A stretch of DNA of 64,000 nt, from assembly GCF_030463535.1 (NCBI RefSeq), contig NC_132894.1, positions 13,165,433 to 13,229,432 on the forward strand, written 5' to 3'. Every line of letters starts with the position of its first letter. Within the stretch, counting starts at the first letter, position 1. Both the position numbers and the translations under genes were made by a program. The notes beneath the pieces were generated by a model, which made no database searches, was not told the origin of the DNA, and was given only the letters and a program-made list of their open reading frames with translations. This DNA comes from Salminus brasiliensis (Eukaryota > Chordata > Actinopteri > Characiformes > Bryconidae). Positions 61,606-64,000 of this stretch are shown here, piece after piece.

Positions 61606-62944
61606 GGCAGTCGAGTTGATTTGGGGAGGTTTTAGCCTGCAGATACAAACTCACGCTGCCCACTGGTGGGCAAACGAGGAGTTACACAGACCTAAAGAGT
61701 CTCTTACAGACAGCGCCCTCTGGTCTTTTATCTTTTAGTTTACATTGCTTGTTACATTGAGTTCTGTGCTTCATCTTCACCAGTTATTCAGTTTTCAGGT
61801 AAGATGCCACGTTGTTTTAGGCGAACATGAAACCTGTTCACTGTAGTCTACTGACAGGGCGGTTAAAACCTCTGTAGACTAGTAGTACATTTCATCATTT
61901 TAGACTGAATGAATAATAGTCATGAACTCAACTGCTTTGAAATGTGTAAATCAGGAGTTACAAGAATAAACTTCAGCATGTTTAGTGCTCTGTCAAAAAT
62001 ACAACCATTCTATCTCATTTCTATATTCTTCCATGCTTCTTTTGTTATGTCCTTTCTCATCAGGCTTGTAACTCTCTTCTTCCTTTTTGATTTCTTTTCT
62101 TTTTGTGTTTTGGGATTTTTTTTCCTGATATTTTCAAGGCGGTTCTGGTTTAGATAACATTTTCCCAAATGTGTTCAAATGTCAGACCATGGATGAGTCA
62201 GGTCTGTTAGCAATATTTTTTCACACACATGTTTATTACAGTATGACTCCTGTAATATAAAGACAATGATCTTGTTCAGTATCAAATACTTGCAGGCCTA
62301 TTTGTGCTACACCACAAAGTAGCATTAATAAGTTTAGTTACAGTCTAAACTTGGTATTAGTATACCAGCTTTAAAGTAAAAAGAAAACAACAATGCACTG
62401 AAATTGACATTTTTAGTCTCTTTTTAAAAGTCTAAGATGTTCTCACGGAAAATACTAGCGTGTCAACTGGCTTAAACTTTTTTCCGCATAAAAAACGTTC
62501 TCTTCACTCCCATGGCACAGTTTGACTGACACAAAGGCAAACAACAGGCCCTGTGTATTGTGCATACACTTTCCTTCTGATTCGCCATTTGTACACTTAT
62601 TTTTATGCGGCCAAAAGTGTTTTTCTTCAGTCATTTTATTTTTAAGATAGTCATTTCTTTTGCTCTACTCTGCCTCTGTAGAAAAATTAGTGCTTCTGCC
62701 ATGTGTACTTTTTCTTCAGACCATTAAAATCCTAAAGACTAATCGTTCAATTGTTTCTGTCCGAATATTGCAAGGAAACAAGTGTTTGTAGTATTGGTTG
62801 TGATGTTTAAGCCTGTAACCCTTGCTTCCATTTATGTGCGGGTTTTGCAGTGGAATCTAAACCTGTTAGTGAATGCTGAGGACAATTGTTTCATCAGTGT
62901 CAGTGAAAAGAATGTATTATTTGAGTTTAAACCACAGTGAATGA

Positions 62945-63243
62945 AAAAGACTGAGTCCCGCTGTCTTGCTCAGGCTGCACTGCAGGGTCTATTCACAGGC
63001 GCCATCCCACTACTGATCGGCACGGGGGCTTTGACCTGCTCCGTTTCCGACCTGGGCCGGTTCACCCCTCCTTAGACGACCTGGTGGTCCCGAGCTCCCT
63101 CAGAAACACCATATCGACACCGACCTTAGTGCGGACACCCGATCAACATAGTCCACTACAGCCCAGAACCCCTGAACTCAAACGGTCCGCCAGCCTCAGC
63201 CTCCCGATAACTTGGATTACAGGCGCGCGCCACTTCGCCCGGC
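62945..63243 (-). ncRNA. 7SL (SRP) RNA gene, copy 8
   Basis: Intact 299-nt copy, 5' end GCCGGGCG at 63,243 and T5 terminator at 62,944-62,948. The helix 6 3' strand is CTCGGGACCACC, as in copy 6, with a GGAG loop, and the helix 8 loop is GGAA. In its upstream flank the quasi-palindrome is followed by aaaacgagg (gggaaaacg at about 63,307-63,315) instead of gggcaaacg. Confidence 0.96.
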
Positions 63244-64000
63244 GGCAGTCGAGTTGATTTGGGGAGGTTTTAGCCTGCAGATACAAACTCACGCTGCCCA
63301 CTGGTGGGAAAACGAGGAGTTACACAGACCTAAAGAGTCTCTTACAGACAGCGCCCTCTGGTCTTTTATCTTTTAGTTTACATTGCTTGTTACATTGAGT
63401 TCTATGCTTCATCTTCACCAGTTATTCAGTTTTCAGGTAAGATGCCACGTTGTTTTAGGCGAACATTAAACCTGTTCACTGTAGTCTACTGACAGGGCGG
63501 TTAAAACCTCTGTAGACTAGTAGTACATTTCATCATTTTAGACTGAATGAATAATAGTCATGAACTCAACTGCTTTGAAATGTGTAAATCAGGAGTTACA
63601 AGAATAAACTTCAGCATGTTTAGAGCTCTGTCAAAAATACAACCATTCTATCTCATTTCTATATTCTTCCATGCTTCTTTTGTTATGTCCTTTCTCATCA
63701 GGCTTGTAACTCTCTTCTTCCTTTTTGATTTCTTTTCTTTTTGTGTTTTGGGATTTTTTTTTTCCTGATATTTTCAAGGCGGTTCTGGTTTAGATAACAT
63801 TTTCCCAACTGTGTTCAAATGTCAGACCATGCATGAGTCAGGTCTATTAGCAATATTTTTTCATTCACATGTTTATTACAGTATGACTCCTGTAATATAA
63901 AGACAATGATCTTGTTCAGTATCAATACTTGCAGGCCTATTTGTGCTACACCACAAAGTAGCATTAATAAGTTTAGTTACAGTCTAAACTTGGTATTAGT

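Larger units (their letters stand above)
45500..64000. repeat. Tandem array of a ~1.6-kb unit carrying 7SL RNA genes
   Basis: Each unit contains a - strand 7SL gene, its upstream flank, and about 1.2 kb of AT-rich spacer. Spacing between successive 7SL genes is 1636, 1600, (4985 including a LINE), 1602, 1599 and 1638 bp. Length classes mostly reflect presence or absence of a block of about 37 bp containing atgcggccaaaagtg (present near 46,740, 51,180 and 62,606). A short + strand open frame of 72-82 codons (MNNSHELNCFEM...) recurs in every unit but looks like non-coding spacer. The array has a degenerate left edge and continues beyond the window. Two retrotransposons interrupt it. The organisation is like 5S rDNA or snRNA clusters. 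Confidence 0.97.

Noticed and set aside
46043-63768. Recurring + strand ORF of 72-82 codons (MNNSHELNCFEM...) in each array unit
   Set aside because: It is conserved only because units are near identical. Its end varies with a poly-T tract and it has no recognisable domain or gene structure.
1-64000. CRISPR arrays, bacterial operons or phage genes
   Set aside because: The window is intron-bearing vertebrate DNA; no such structures are present.

Overview
The window is animal nuclear DNA, most likely from a ray-finned (teleost) fish. It is AT-rich, its genes are split by GT-AG introns, and it carries fish-type Tc1/mariner relics, hAT-like MITEs and L2-like non-LTR retrotransposons. I cannot name the species.

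The left two thirds (1-42,100) is a type I keratin gene cluster with four genes. Two near-duplicate genes lie head to tail on the + strand (8,528-10,949 and 14,343-16,755; 461 and 463 aa). A divergent gene with large introns lies on the - strand (17,947-27,840; 393 aa by my splice model). A fourth compact gene is on the + strand (38,925-41,915; 427 aa). All share the classical keratin exon plan (83-, 157-, 162/159-, 126- and 221/218-nt rod exons). The last two also need a very small penultimate exon (11 and 14 nt) to keep the tail in frame. The products would be acidic intermediate-filament proteins that pair with type II keratins encoded elsewhere. Intergenic DNA and introns hold Tc1 relics, MITEs and simple repeats, and I see no further protein-coding gene there.

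The right third (about 45,500 to the end) is the most unusual part. It is a tandem array of a unit of about 1.6 kb. On the - strand of each unit lies a full 7SL (signal recognition particle) RNA gene of about 299 nt, with both Alu and S domains and a T5 Pol III terminator. I count seven complete copies and one degenerate copy at the left edge, and the array runs past the window end. Copies differ at the helix 6 tetraloop, the helix 6 internal loop and the helix 8 tetraloop. Two different non-LTR retrotransposons have inserted at practically the same place in the unit, about 0.3 kb upstream of the 7SL start: a 5'-truncated one at 46,965-48,902 and one with an intact 1,022-codon ORF at 53,715-57,096.

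The two halves are not obviously linked in function. The keratin genes are Pol II epidermal or epithelial structural genes. The array looks like a Pol III housekeeping-RNA cluster, organised like 5S rDNA or snRNA repeats.
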